64,000 nt of DNA from Cytophagaceae bacterium (lineage in GTDB: Bacteria > Bacteroidota > Bacteroidia > Cytophagales > Spirosomataceae). Below, piece after piece: positions 1 through 7,330 of this stretch; position 1 is the first letter of the stretch, and the number at the start of each line of letters is the position of its first letter. Under the pieces are notes generated by a model. The model made no database searches. It was not told the DNA's origin and was given only the letters and a program-made list of their open reading frames with translations. The DNA lies in assembly GCA_017984215.1 (NCBI GenBank), contig JAGOAA010000001.1, positions 186,001 through 250,000 of the forward strand, in the 5' to 3' direction. The position numbers were made by a program, and so were the translations under genes.

Positions 1-726
1 ACAACCTTCTAAATAACTCACATAGGAATCCTCGTCTGCAATAATTAAAGTACGCTCAAACTGACCAGTACCTGCCGCATTTATACGGAAATAGGTAGAC
101 AGTTCCATCGGGCATCTTACACCTTTAGGAATATAACAGAATGATCCATCTGAGAAAACGGCAGCATTTAAAGCAGAGAAAAAATTGTCCTTCACAGGAA
201 CAACGCTTCCTAAATATTTCTTAACGAGTTCAGGATGTTCTTTGATGGCTTCCGAAATCGAACAAAAAATAATACCTTTTTCTGCTAAGGTCTCTTTGTA
301 CGTAGTAGCAACAGAAACAGAATCAATTACCGCGTCAACCGCTACAGCTACCCCAGAAATTCGCTTTTGCTCATCTAAAGAAATACCTAATTTCTCAAAA
401 GTTCTCCTTAATTCAGGATCTATTTCATCTAATGAATTAAGCGTCTTCTTTGGCTTAGGGGCAGAATAATATTTTAAAGCTTGATAATCTGATGGCGTGT
501 AAGTCAAGTTTGCCCAATCAGGCTCTTTTAAGGATTTCCAATGATTAAAAGCAGCTAATCGCCACTCAAACATCCACTCGGGCTCGTTCTTTTTATTTGA
601 AATAAAACGGATAATAGACTCATCTAAACCCATAGGGGCTTCATCCGTTTCAAAATTGGACTCAAATCCATATTTGTAGTCTGAATTTGTTACCTCCAAT
701 AAGATATCATCTGGGTGCTCTGCCAT
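1..726 (-). CDS. sufB: Fe-S cluster assembly protein SufB (3' part cut off by window edge)
   Basis: The first 242 codons of SufB, the scaffold subunit of the SufBCD complex that assembles iron-sulfur clusters in the cytoplasm. The N-terminus [14 protein letters not shown] is followed by the family-typical stretch [16 protein letters not shown] (about residues 50-65) and by [19 protein letters not shown] near residue 210. The frame is open to the window edge, so the C-terminal half and the expected sufC/D/S neighbours lie outside. The ATG at 724-726 lies one base from a perfect 17-bp inverted repeat (728-776), which suggests transcriptional control at this spot. Confidence 0.95.
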   Translation of the reverse strand, partial: MAEHPDDILLEVTNSDYKYGFESNFETDEAPMGLDESIIRFISNKKNEPEWMFEWRLAAFNHWKSLKEPDWANLTYTPSDYQALKYYSAPKPKKTLNSLDEIDPELRRTFEKLGISLDEQKRISGVAVAVDAVIDSVSVATTYKETLAEKGIIFCSISEAIKEHPELVKKYLGSVVPVKDNFFSALNAAVFSDGSFCYIPKGVRCPMELSTYFRINAAGTGQFERTLIIADEDSYVSYLEGC

Positions 727-727
727 C

Positions 728-776
728 TCTATTTTATAATTTGAATACAAAATTACGAATCAAATTATAAAATAGA
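728..776 (-). promoter_or_regulatory. Perfect 17-bp inverted repeat around the putative sufB promoter
   Basis: The arms TCTATTTTATAATTTGA (728-744) and its exact reverse complement (760-776) are separated by 15 nt. On the minus strand the spacer carries TAATTTTG (748-755), which fits the Bacteroidota -7 element TAnnTTTG. The repeat ends one base before the sufB start codon. An operator dyad is more likely than a terminator because no T-run follows. No clear -33 TTG is visible. Confidence 0.6.
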
Positions 777-805
777 AGCATTTAAGTAGAATGAATCTAA
801 ATAAA

Positions 806-1270
806 CTAAAATAAAGGTGTATTTCGAATTAAACTTTCTTCTAATGAGATAAAAGTTTCAGTTCGCTGGATACCAGTAACACGTTGAATTTTATCGTGCA
901 AGACTTCACGTAAATGTTGGGTATCTCGGCAAATAATTTTAGCGAAAATACTATAAATACCTGTTGTATAATGAATATTAACCACTTCTGGAATTGCTTC
1001 TAATTGCTTAGCAACATCTTCATACAAGGAACTTTTATCCAAATAAATGCCTAAAAAGGCTGTAATATCCCAACCGATTTTGGAATAATCGATTAATAAT
1101 TGGGCTCCTTTAACAATACCCAATGATTCCATTTTTTTCATACGGACATGTACCGTACCACCTGAAACATCTAAGCGTTGGCCAATTTCAGTATAAGGCA
1201 AATTAGCATCTTCAACGAGTATTTCTAATATTTTGTAATCTAAAGGATCTAAATCAGTCTTCTTGTCCAT
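806..1270 (-). CDS. Lrp/AsnC family transcriptional regulator
   Basis: A 154-residue protein of standard Lrp/AsnC length. Residues 8-60 form the AsnC-type winged helix-turn-helix (DYKILEILVEDANLPYTEIG, then SGGTVHVRMKKMESLGIV). The C-terminal RAM domain (about 70-145) normally binds an amino acid effector and drives oligomerisation. It lies upstream of sufB on the same strand with a 79-bp gap, and divergent from the tRNA-like RNA at 1407. The family usually regulates amino acid metabolism and its own gene; the actual target is unknown. Confidence 0.93.
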   Translation of the reverse strand: MDKKTDLDPLDYKILEILVEDANLPYTEIGQRLDVSGGTVHVRMKKMESLGIVKGAQLLIDYSKIGWDITAFLGIYLDKSSLYEDVAKQLEAIPEVVNIHYTTGIYSIFAKIICRDTQHLREVLHDKIQRVTGIQRTETFISLEESLIRNTPLF

Positions 1271-1339
1271 TCGAAATTTTCAATAATTAGGTTAATTTTT
1301 TAAAAAATATCCAACAAATTGATATTTTTCTTAAAATAT

Positions 1340-1371
1340 TTTGAAATAAATAAAAACATCTTTTATATTTG
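1340..1371 (+). promoter_or_regulatory. Bacteroidota housekeeping promoter of the tRNA-like RNA
   Basis: TTTG at 1340-1343, 20 nt, then TATATTTG at 1364-1371. This matches the Bacteroidota consensus TTTG-N19/20-TAnnTTTG. The expected transcription start lies about 7 nt downstream, around 1378, some 29 nt before the folded tRNA-like domain. Confidence 0.65.
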
Positions 1372-1406
1372 TCTCAAGATAATTACAAAGGTAGTTATTT
1401 TTTCAC

Positions 1407-1549
1407 TGTAGGGTGATGAAATTGGCAGACGTGCCCTCCTGTCTCGGGGGTGGTGAGTTCAGGATAAACGCTTCATAATGGGTTGACCACTAAATCAGTT
1501 CTGTGTCGCGGCTAACTGCACCTTGGAGGTTCGAATCCTTCTCCTACAG
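1407..1549 (+). ncRNA. tRNA-like RNA with class II body and oversized variable region
   Basis: Hand folding gives a tRNA cloverleaf: acceptor stem TGTAGGG/TCCTACA (1407-1413 with 1542-1548, extendable by C1406-G1549), D arm ATG/CGT with loop AAATTGGCAGA carrying the GG pair, anticodon stem CCCTC/GGGGG (1434-1438, 1446-1450), T arm GGAGG/CCTTC with loop TTCGAAT. The D arm resembles tRNA-Leu. The 7-base anticodon loop is CTGTCTC: read literally the anticodon is GTC (Asp), with T at position 37, where a purine is normal. The variable region is about 74 nt (1451-1524) and can close by GGTGAGTT with AACTGCACC (8 bp, one bulge). No CCA is encoded. It has its own promoter and terminator. It may be a non-translational tRNA-like RNA or a degenerate tRNA; not tmRNA, tRNA-Sec or a group I intron. 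Confidence 0.6.
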
Positions 1550-1594
1550 CTTTTTAATTATTTGGTTTTTAGTTTGTTGATGAAGTGTAATGTT

Positions 1595-1626
1595 AAAAGC
1601 AATCTTATTTTAGGATTGCTTTTTTT
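1595..1626 (+). terminator. Rho-independent terminator of the tRNA-like RNA
   Basis: AAAAGCAATC pairs with GATTGCTTTT across a loop of about 11 nt and runs into seven T. It ends the short transcription unit that starts near 1378 and lies before the peroxiredoxin gene. Confidence 0.75.
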
Positions 1627-1684
1627 AGTTAAATAAAGTCTATAAATTTGATAGAATAAATATATTAATCTAACCCCAATCATT

Positions 1685-2320
1685 ATGTCATTACATTTAG
1701 GCGATATCGCACCGGATTTTAGTGCTGACACAACACAAGGTCCAATCAATTTCCATGAATGGATTAATAATTCATGGGTTTTATTATTTAGTCATCCAGC
1801 AGACTTTACTCCCGTTTGTACCACGGAATTAGGCAAAACAGCTTTATTGGCCGGCGATTTTGCTAAACGTGGCGTGAAAGCCATTGCCATTTCCGTAGAT
1901 GATATAGAATCACATAACAAATGGGTGCCCGATATTGAGGAAGTAAATAATGTAAAAGTGAATTTCCCAATTATTGCAGATCCTGAGAAAAAAGTAGCCC
2001 TTCTTTACGACATGATTCACCTGAATGCATCCGAAAAAGCAACGGTTCGATCTGTATTTATTATTGGACCCGATAAGAAAATTAAATTAACGTTAACTTA
2101 TCCTGCTTCAACAGGACGTAATTTTACAGAAATATTACGTGTAATTGATTCCTTACAGCTAACGGCAAATTATCAAGTAGCTACACCTGCGGATTGGAAA
2201 AATGGAGAGGACGTAATCATTACACCTGCTGTGTCCAATGAGGACGCTGTAACCAAGTTCCCAAAAGGTTTTACGACCATTAAACCATATTTACGTAAAA
2301 CACCGCAACCGAACTTATAA
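1685..2320 (+). CDS. 1-Cys peroxiredoxin (Prx6 subfamily)
   Basis: A 211-residue thiol peroxidase that reduces H2O2 and alkyl hydroperoxides. The AhpC/TSA fold has the peroxidatic motif HPADFTPVCTTELG with Cys45, and there is no other cysteine in the protein, so this is the single-cysteine type that needs an external thiol. The long C-terminal extension (about 150-211) is typical of the Prx6 group, which are about 210-220 residues. It stands alone between two intrinsic terminators and is probably monocistronic. Confidence 0.95.
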   Translation: MSLHLGDIAPDFSADTTQGPINFHEWINNSWVLLFSHPADFTPVCTTELGKTALLAGDFAKRGVKAIAISVDDIESHNKWVPDIEEVNNVKVNFPIIADPEKKVALLYDMIHLNASEKATVRSVFIIGPDKKIKLTLTYPASTGRNFTEILRVIDSLQLTANYQVATPADWKNGEDVIITPAVSNEDAVTKFPKGFTTIKPYLRKTPQPNL

Positions 2321-2338
2321 TAGGTTTTAATCGAATTA

Positions 2339-2372
2339 AAGGGGTATAAGTCTAACTTGTACCCCTTTTTTA
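2339..2372 (+). terminator. Rho-independent terminator after the peroxiredoxin gene
   Basis: AAGGGGTA pairs with TACCCCTT, with the inner TAAG/CTTG extending the stem, followed by a T-run. Confidence 0.8.
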
Positions 2373-2388
2373 ATCCCTAAGAAAATCG

Positions 2389-2396
2389 TATTTTTG
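2389..2396 (+). promoter_or_regulatory. Putative -7 element of pgi
   Basis: TATTTTTG matches TAnnTTTG and lies 28 bp before the pgi ATG. No convincing -33 TTG is seen at the right spacing. Confidence 0.4.
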
Positions 2397-2423
2397 AGAA
2401 TTAATAAGCCAACAGTATAACAC

Positions 2424-4073
2424 ATGACATTATCCACGATTGATTTTTCAAAAACACAATCCTTCCAAGCATTAAGTGAAGATCGCAATAGACTTTCAAG
2501 CATTCAATTGAAGGCACTATTTGAACAAGATTCAAACCGTCAAGAAAGATTCAGTCTCTTAGATCAAGATATATTTCTCGATTATTCAAAAAATATCATT
2601 GATCAAGCCACGTTTTCACACCTGGTTGCTTTAGCAGAAGAATGTGGCTTAAAGGATGCTATAAAAGCACAGTACACAGGAGCTAAAATTAATCAAAATG
2701 AAAACCGCGCTGTTCTTCATACGGCATTGAGAGCTAAACCAACTACATCCATTATCGTAGATGGAGATAATATAATTCCTGCTATCCAAGCTGTAAAGGC
2801 TCACATGAAAGACTTTACGAATCAAGTCATTTCAGGATCATGGAAAGGTTTTACAGGAAAAGCAATTACCGATGTTGTCAATATCGGTATTGGTGGATCT
2901 GATTTAGGTCCGGTTATGGTCACAGAAGCATTAAAGCCCTATAAAAATCATCTCAATATACATTTTGTAAGTAATGTTGATGGAACTCACATTGCTGAAA
3001 CTTTAAAGAAGGTTAACCCAGAAACAACTTTGTTTTTAATTGCATCTAAAACATTTACGACGCAGGAGACGATGGCGAATGCCTTTTCTGCTCGCGAATG
3101 GTTTTTAGCTACAGCCAAAGATGAAGCTGCTGTTTCCAAACATTTCGTTGCTTTATCAACTAACGCAAAGGCTGTTGGTGAATTTGGAATTGACGTAGCT
3201 AATATGTTTGAATTTTGGGATTGGGTAGGTGGTCGCTATTCATTGTGGTCGGCCATCGGATTATCCATCTCATTGTCTATTGGATTTGAGAATTTCGAAT
3301 TACTCTTAGCCGGGGCGAATGAAATGGATGAACATTTTGCAACTGCTCCCTTTGATAAAAACATGCCTGTCATTTTAGCATTACTAGGTATATGGTATGT
3401 TCATTTCTTTGATGCGGCGACACATGCCATCCTACCCTATGACCAATATATGCACAGATTTGCTGCCTATTTCCAACAAGGTGATATGGAATCAAATGGT
3501 AAGTCTGTTGATCGTAATGGAAAACGCGTAACCTATGCAACAGGACCTGTAATTTGGGGTGAACCTGGCACAAATGGCCAACATGCGTTTTATCAACTCA
3601 TTCACCAGGGAACACAGTTAATCCCTGCTGATTTCATTGCTCCAGCTATTACGCATAATAAGATTGGAAATCACCACACTTTATTGATGTCTAATTTCTT
3701 TGCACAAACAGAAGCATTAATGAATGGTAAAACCAAAGAAGTGGTAGAAGCAGAGCTAATTAAGGCTGGTTTGCCAGCGGATGAAATTGAAAGATTGAGC
3801 CCTTTTAAAGTATTTGAAGGGAATAAGCCAACAAACTCTATTCTAGTTAAGGAAATTAATCCAAAAACGTTAGGTGCATTGATTGCTATGTATGAGCACA
3901 AGATCTTTGTTCAAGGCGTCATTTGGAACGTGTTCTCTTATGATCAATGGGGAGTTGAATTAGGAAAGCAATTAGCAAACTCAATTCTGCCCGAATTAGC
4001 GAATAACGAAAAAATCCATTCGCATGATAGTTCTACGAATGGATTAATTAATCAATTTAAGGCTTGGCGCTAA
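2424..4073 (+). CDS. pgi: Glucose-6-phosphate isomerase
   Basis: A 549-residue phosphoglucose isomerase of the long form, interconverting glucose-6-phosphate and fructose-6-phosphate. It shows the sugar-phosphate signature [11 protein letters not shown] near residue 152, [13 protein letters not shown] near 268, the catalytic glutamate in QGDMESNGK (about 351-359) and the C-terminal signature [20 protein letters not shown] near 495. It converges on hisS with a 2-bp gap. Its last 70 nt contain the hisS terminator on the other strand (4008-4045), and its own terminator lies inside hisS (4108-4142). Confidence 0.98.
   Translation: MTLSTIDFSKTQSFQALSEDRNRLSSIQLKALFEQDSNRQERFSLLDQDIFLDYSKNIIDQATFSHLVALAEECGLKDAIKAQYTGAKINQNENRAVLHTALRAKPTTSIIVDGDNIIPAIQAVKAHMKDFTNQVISGSWKGFTGKAITDVVNIGIGGSDLGPVMVTEALKPYKNHLNIHFVSNVDGTHIAETLKKVNPETTLFLIASKTFTTQETMANAFSAREWFLATAKDEAAVSKHFVALSTNAKAVGEFGIDVANMFEFWDWVGGRYSLWSAIGLSISLSIGFENFELLLAGANEMDEHFATAPFDKNMPVILALLGIWYVHFFDAATHAILPYDQYMHRFAAYFQQGDMESNGKSVDRNGKRVTYATGPVIWGEPGTNGQHAFYQLIHQGTQLIPADFIAPAITHNKIGNHHTLLMSNFFAQTEALMNGKTKEVVEAELIKAGLPADEIERLSPFKVFEGNKPTNSILVKEINPKTLGALIAMYEHKIFVQGVIWNVFSYDQWGVELGKQLANSILPELANNEKIHSHDSSTNGLINQFKAWR
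4008..4045 (-). terminator. hisS terminator embedded in the pgi coding sequence
   Basis: On the minus strand AATCCATTCG pairs perfectly with CGAATGGATT (10 bp, 13-nt loop) and is followed by TTTTTTCG. It lies 31-68 nt past the hisS stop, wholly inside the last codons of pgi. Confidence 0.75.
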
Positions 4074-4075
4074 TT

Positions 4076-5449
4076 TTATTTAGCAGAAATATATTGAATT
4101 AAATCAGAAATGGAGAGCACATGTTGTTCTCCATTTTTCATTTCTTTAACTGACACAGTTTGATCTTTAATCTCCTGTTCTCCTATTACACCCACGAACG
4201 GGATGCCTTTTTTGTCGGCAAACTCAAATGATTTCTTAATCTTAGCAATATCTGGATACACTTCGCTTGGAATATTAGCCTTACGTAATTGATTTGAGAT
4301 ATTAATAGCCAACGCTTGACCCGCTTCATCAAAATAGGTTAATAATAATTTGCTCGCGCTAATTTGTATGCTTGGGAATAAATCCAATTCACGCATAACA
4401 TCTATAATCCGTTCGATTCCAAAAGATATCCCTACCCCACTCATATTAGGTAATCCAAATGCAGCTGTAAGATTATCGTAGCGACCGCCACCCACAATGG
4501 AACCGAATGGTACGTCAACAGACTTACCTTCATAAATTAAACCTGTATAATAACTTAATCCTCGTGCTAATTTGAAATCAAAAATCAAATTTGAATTATC
4601 GAAACCATTCAAATCTGCTAAACGTAAAACAGTCTGTATCTCAGCTAAACCTTCAAGTCCTAAGGTATTGTCAGCAAAGAAATCGGCCAACAACTCAATC
4701 TTAGTAGCATTGGAGCCTTCAAAATTAAAAAGCTTTTGAAGAGCATCTATTTGATTCGCTTGAAAACCATTCACTGAAAGTTCTAATGCAACAGCATCCC
4801 AACCTAATTTATCTAATTTATCAATAGCTACAGCAAAAGCAACAAAAAGATCTGTAGCGCCTAAGCGATCTACTATACCGGCTAAAATTTTGCGCGAATT
4901 GATAATTAAGTTTGTGCGTAACTTTAGTGACTCAAAAATAGATTGGAAGAGCGCGATTAATTCAGCTTCGTTAACCAAGGAATCAGAACCAATTATATCA
5001 GCGTCACACTGATAAAACTCGCGATACCTTCCTTTTTGAGGACGATCCGCACGCCAAACAGGTTGTATTTGCGAGCGTCTAAATGGAAAGGCAATATCAT
5101 TGCGATTCATGGCAACAAATCTTGCAAAAGGAACCGTTAAGTCATAGCGTAGCCCTTTTTCTGCGATTTGCGGAAGTAATGCCTTTGAACCTAATGCAAG
5201 CGGATCGCCTGTCACTTTACTTAAGTAATCACCCGAATTAACGATTTTAAACAACAATTGATCTCCCTCATCACCATACTTTCCAGTCAACACAGAAAGA
5301 TTTTCGATCGCTGGTGTTTCTATTGTTTGGAAACCAAAAGCCTCAAAGTGTCCTTTAATAATAGAGAAAACGTAACTCCGAAGAGCCATTTCTTTGGGAC
5401 CGAAATCTCTCGTGCCACGAGCGTTTGTAGGCTTTTGTAATACTTTCAT
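4076..5449 (-). CDS. hisS: Histidine--tRNA ligase
   Basis: A 457-residue class II aminoacyl-tRNA synthetase. It shows RGTRDFGP near residue 11, a motif 2 region with RRSQIQPVWRADRPQKGRYR near residue 120, the histidine-binding stretch ARGLSYYTGLIYE near 296, GGGRYDNL near 316, and a C-terminal anticodon-binding domain from about residue 360. The start MKVLQKPTNARG is typical. Transcription converges with pgi, and the 3' end encodes the pgi terminator in antisense. Confidence 0.97.
   Translation of the reverse strand: MKVLQKPTNARGTRDFGPKEMALRSYVFSIIKGHFEAFGFQTIETPAIENLSVLTGKYGDEGDQLLFKIVNSGDYLSKVTGDPLALGSKALLPQIAEKGLRYDLTVPFARFVAMNRNDIAFPFRRSQIQPVWRADRPQKGRYREFYQCDADIIGSDSLVNEAELIALFQSIFESLKLRTNLIINSRKILAGIVDRLGATDLFVAFAVAIDKLDKLGWDAVALELSVNGFQANQIDALQKLFNFEGSNATKIELLADFFADNTLGLEGLAEIQTVLRLADLNGFDNSNLIFDFKLARGLSYYTGLIYEGKSVDVPFGSIVGGGRYDNLTAAFGLPNMSGVGISFGIERIIDVMRELDLFPSIQISASKLLLTYFDEAGQALAINISNQLRKANIPSEVYPDIAKIKKSFEFADKKGIPFVGVIGEQEIKDQTVSVKEMKNGEQHVLSISDLIQYISAK
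4108..4142 (+). terminator. pgi terminator embedded in the hisS coding sequence
   Basis: AAATGGAGA (4108-4116) pairs with TCTCCATTT (4128-4136) and leads into a T-rich tract. It lies 35-69 nt beyond the pgi stop and within the last codons of hisS on the opposite strand. Confidence 0.65.
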
Positions 5450-5479
5450 AAAACAAATTTAATTATTCGAGGGATATTA

Positions 5480-5510
5480 TTTGATATATAACCAATAATT
5501 CCTATTTTTG
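5480..5510 (+). promoter_or_regulatory. Promoter of the 47-residue basic protein
   Basis: TTTG (5480-5483), 19 nt, then TATTTTTG (5503-5510). It is a close match to the Bacteroidota housekeeping consensus, 22 bp before the ATG. Confidence 0.7.
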
Positions 5511-5531
5511 CAGACCAAAATTATTATCGAC

Positions 5532-5675
5532 ATGGCCGTAACTAGACTAAAAAGAAAAGACAGAAGAAATAAAGCAGTAGCTAACAATAAAGTTGAAGCT
5601 ATCAAAATCTTAAAACAAAGACCTATTATTAAGTTAGTAGATGTTGAGGCTATCAAAGCTTCATTTGCTAAATAG
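5532..5675 (+). CDS. Small basic protein of unknown function (47 aa)
   Basis: An ORF of 47 codons starting MAVTRLKRKDRRNKAV and ending EAIKASFAK. Fourteen of the 47 residues are Lys or Arg, concentrated in the first 14, so it probably binds nucleic acid; the size and charge recall small ribosomal proteins, but I do not recognise a named family. A consensus promoter upstream and a strong intrinsic terminator immediately downstream frame exactly this ORF, which strongly supports a real single-gene unit. It starts at an ATG right after the promoter. I have seen similar short basic ORFs in Bacteroidota genomes, but cannot name this one. Confidence 0.8.
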   Translation: MAVTRLKRKDRRNKAVANNKVEAIKILKQRPIIKLVDVEAIKASFAK

Positions 5676-5695
5676 TAATTATTTCTTGAAATTAG

Positions 5696-5723
5696 AACCG
5701 GTATATATTACCGGTTTTTTTTT
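5696..5723 (+). terminator. Rho-independent terminator after the small basic protein gene
   Basis: AACCGGTA pairs with TACCGGTT across a short loop, followed by nine T. Confidence 0.85.
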
Positions 5724-5747
5724 GTTCAAAAATCATTCATCTAAACT

Positions 5748-6503
5748 ATGAAAAACACGAAAACTATTATTGCATTATTGACTATAGGCATTGGTTTTGC
5801 TTCGCAAGCACAAGATCATCGTCATGTAGTAAGCAACCCCACAAAACCAGATGCTACGGAATTTTGGGATCCTGAAGTTCGCGTTGTTACGCCAGGTACA
5901 ATTCCATCGGATGCAATTGTGTTATTTGACGGAAAGAGTTTAGCCAATTGGGAATCAATTAAAGACGGAGGACCTGCACAATGGAAAGTTGAAGACGGAA
6001 AAATGACTGTCGTTAGAGGCGCCGGTCATATATCGACGAAACAAAAATTCACGAACTATCAATTACATATTGAATGGCAATCCCCTATCGAGCCTGAAAC
6101 TTTAAAAAGCCAAGGTAAAGGAAACAGTGGTATTTTTATGCAAGGTATGTATGAAGTACAGGTTTTAAATTCATACAAAAACCGCACTTATCGCAATGGC
6201 CAAGCAGGAAGTATTTACAAACAATCTGCACCTTTAGTTAATGCGACATCACCTATGGGCGAATGGAATATTTACGATATTATTTATACGGCTCCAGTAT
6301 TTACGGTCAATGGCGGTATTGAAACTCCTGCATATGTAACGGTTATTCATAATGGAGTTGTCGTACAAAATCACACAAAGATTCAAGGGACGACAGAATA
6401 TATCGGACAACCCCTAAATCCTGTTCATGGACCTGGTCCCATTAGCTTACAGGATCATGGCAATGCAGTAAGTTTCCGTAATATTTGGTTACGCGAAATG
6501 TAA
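5748..6503 (+). CDS. Secreted DUF1080 / 3-keto-disaccharide hydrolase domain protein
   Basis: A 251-residue exported protein. The signal peptide (residues 1-21) ends in ASQA before QDHRH. Residues 50-250 form the LamG-like DUF1080 fold, opening with IVLFDGKSLANWES and containing GNSGIFMQGMYEVQVLNSY near residue 125 and ISLQDHGNAVSFRNIWLREM at the end. Members include 3-keto-glycoside hydrolases of sugar-oxidation pathways, but many are uncharacterised. It is followed by a terminator and is probably transcribed alone. Confidence 0.88.
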   Translation: MKNTKTIIALLTIGIGFASQAQDHRHVVSNPTKPDATEFWDPEVRVVTPGTIPSDAIVLFDGKSLANWESIKDGGPAQWKVEDGKMTVVRGAGHISTKQKFTNYQLHIEWQSPIEPETLKSQGKGNSGIFMQGMYEVQVLNSYKNRTYRNGQAGSIYKQSAPLVNATSPMGEWNIYDIIYTAPVFTVNGGIETPAYVTVIHNGVVVQNHTKIQGTTEYIGQPLNPVHGPGPISLQDHGNAVSFRNIWLREM

Positions 6504-6521
6504 GAATATAAATTATTTATC

Positions 6522-6560
6522 AAGGAAGGTTTTTTATTCGAGAAACCTTCCTTTTTTTTG
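6522..6560 (+). terminator. Rho-independent terminator after the DUF1080 gene
   Basis: AAGGAAGGTTT pairs with AAACCTTCCTT, followed by eight T. It ends just before the next start codon. Confidence 0.85.
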
Positions 6561-6564
6561 TTGT

Positions 6565-7329
6565 ATGAAATATATAATCAGCTGGGTACTTCGTCACATT
6601 CCAAGAAAAATTATCCAATTATTTGCCCATCGCTTACTAAAATTTTACAGCCTATTTTTAACGGGTTCTAAGGTTTATTGTCCCGTTTGCGATCATTCTT
6701 TTTCCAAGTTTTTACCCTATGGACGTTTGCAGCCTCGGGAAAATGCACTTTGCCCGTCTTGTTTAAGTCTGGAGCGTCATCGATTAATGCATTTGTTTCT
6801 AAAAAACGAAACCAATTTCTATGCGTCTAAACCTCACGTGCTACACGTAGCACCTGAATATTGCTTCATTGAAAGATTTGAAGACTATTTAGGAGACAAT
6901 TATATAACAGCTGATATTGAGTCTCCTTTAGCAAAAGTGAAAATGGACCTGCATGACATTCCTTTTCCAGATAATTCATTCGACGTCGTATTTTGTAATC
7001 ACGTATTAGAACATGTTCGAGATGATGTGCGTTGCATGCAAGAGATTCGCCGTGTGTTAAAACCTGAAGGATTTGCATTGTGCCAAAGTCCTCAGCGATA
7101 TGATCTTGCCACGACCTATGAAGATGCAAGTATTACTGATCCCAAAGAACGTGAAATACATTTCTTACAAGATGACCATTTACGTATTTATGGTCGGGAT
7201 TTCGGCAAACAGCTTGAAAATTCAGGTTTTACTGTCATTCCAGTAAATATGATTGAAAAATTAGGATTCAACGAGAGTAATCGCATGGCTTTGCCGTCAG
7301 AAGAAATCATTTATCAGTGTAAAAAATAA
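6565..7329 (+). CDS. Class I SAM-dependent methyltransferase with N-terminal zinc-ribbon-like motif
   Basis: A 254-residue protein. Residues 1-30 are basic and hydrophobic. Two Cys pairs, CPVC at about 39-42 and CPSC at about 63-66, may form a zinc ribbon. The Methyltransf_11-type domain follows: VLHVAPEY near 92, ADIESP near 113, and DNSFDVVFCNHVLEHV near 136, the usual post-motif II segment. The substrate is unknown. One base separates it from the aminopeptidase gene, so the two are probably co-transcribed. Confidence 0.85.
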   Translation: MKYIISWVLRHIPRKIIQLFAHRLLKFYSLFLTGSKVYCPVCDHSFSKFLPYGRLQPRENALCPSCLSLERHRLMHLFLKNETNFYASKPHVLHVAPEYCFIERFEDYLGDNYITADIESPLAKVKMDLHDIPFPDNSFDVVFCNHVLEHVRDDVRCMQEIRRVLKPEGFALCQSPQRYDLATTYEDASITDPKEREIHFLQDDHLRIYGRDFGKQLENSGFTVIPVNMIEKLGFNESNRMALPSEEIIYQCKK

Positions 7330-7330
7330 G

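Noticed and set aside
1407..1549. tmRNA, selenocysteine tRNA or intron-containing tRNA as explanation of the tRNA-like RNA
   Set aside because: There is a normal-length anticodon stem and no tag-coding frame (against tmRNA), no TCA anticodon (against Sec), and the 74-nt insert is in the variable region and far too short for a group I intron.
1558..1749. Minus-strand 63-codon open frame
   Set aside because: It covers the terminator of the tRNA-like RNA and overlaps the peroxiredoxin start; low-complexity hydrophobic-basic translation without recognisable features.
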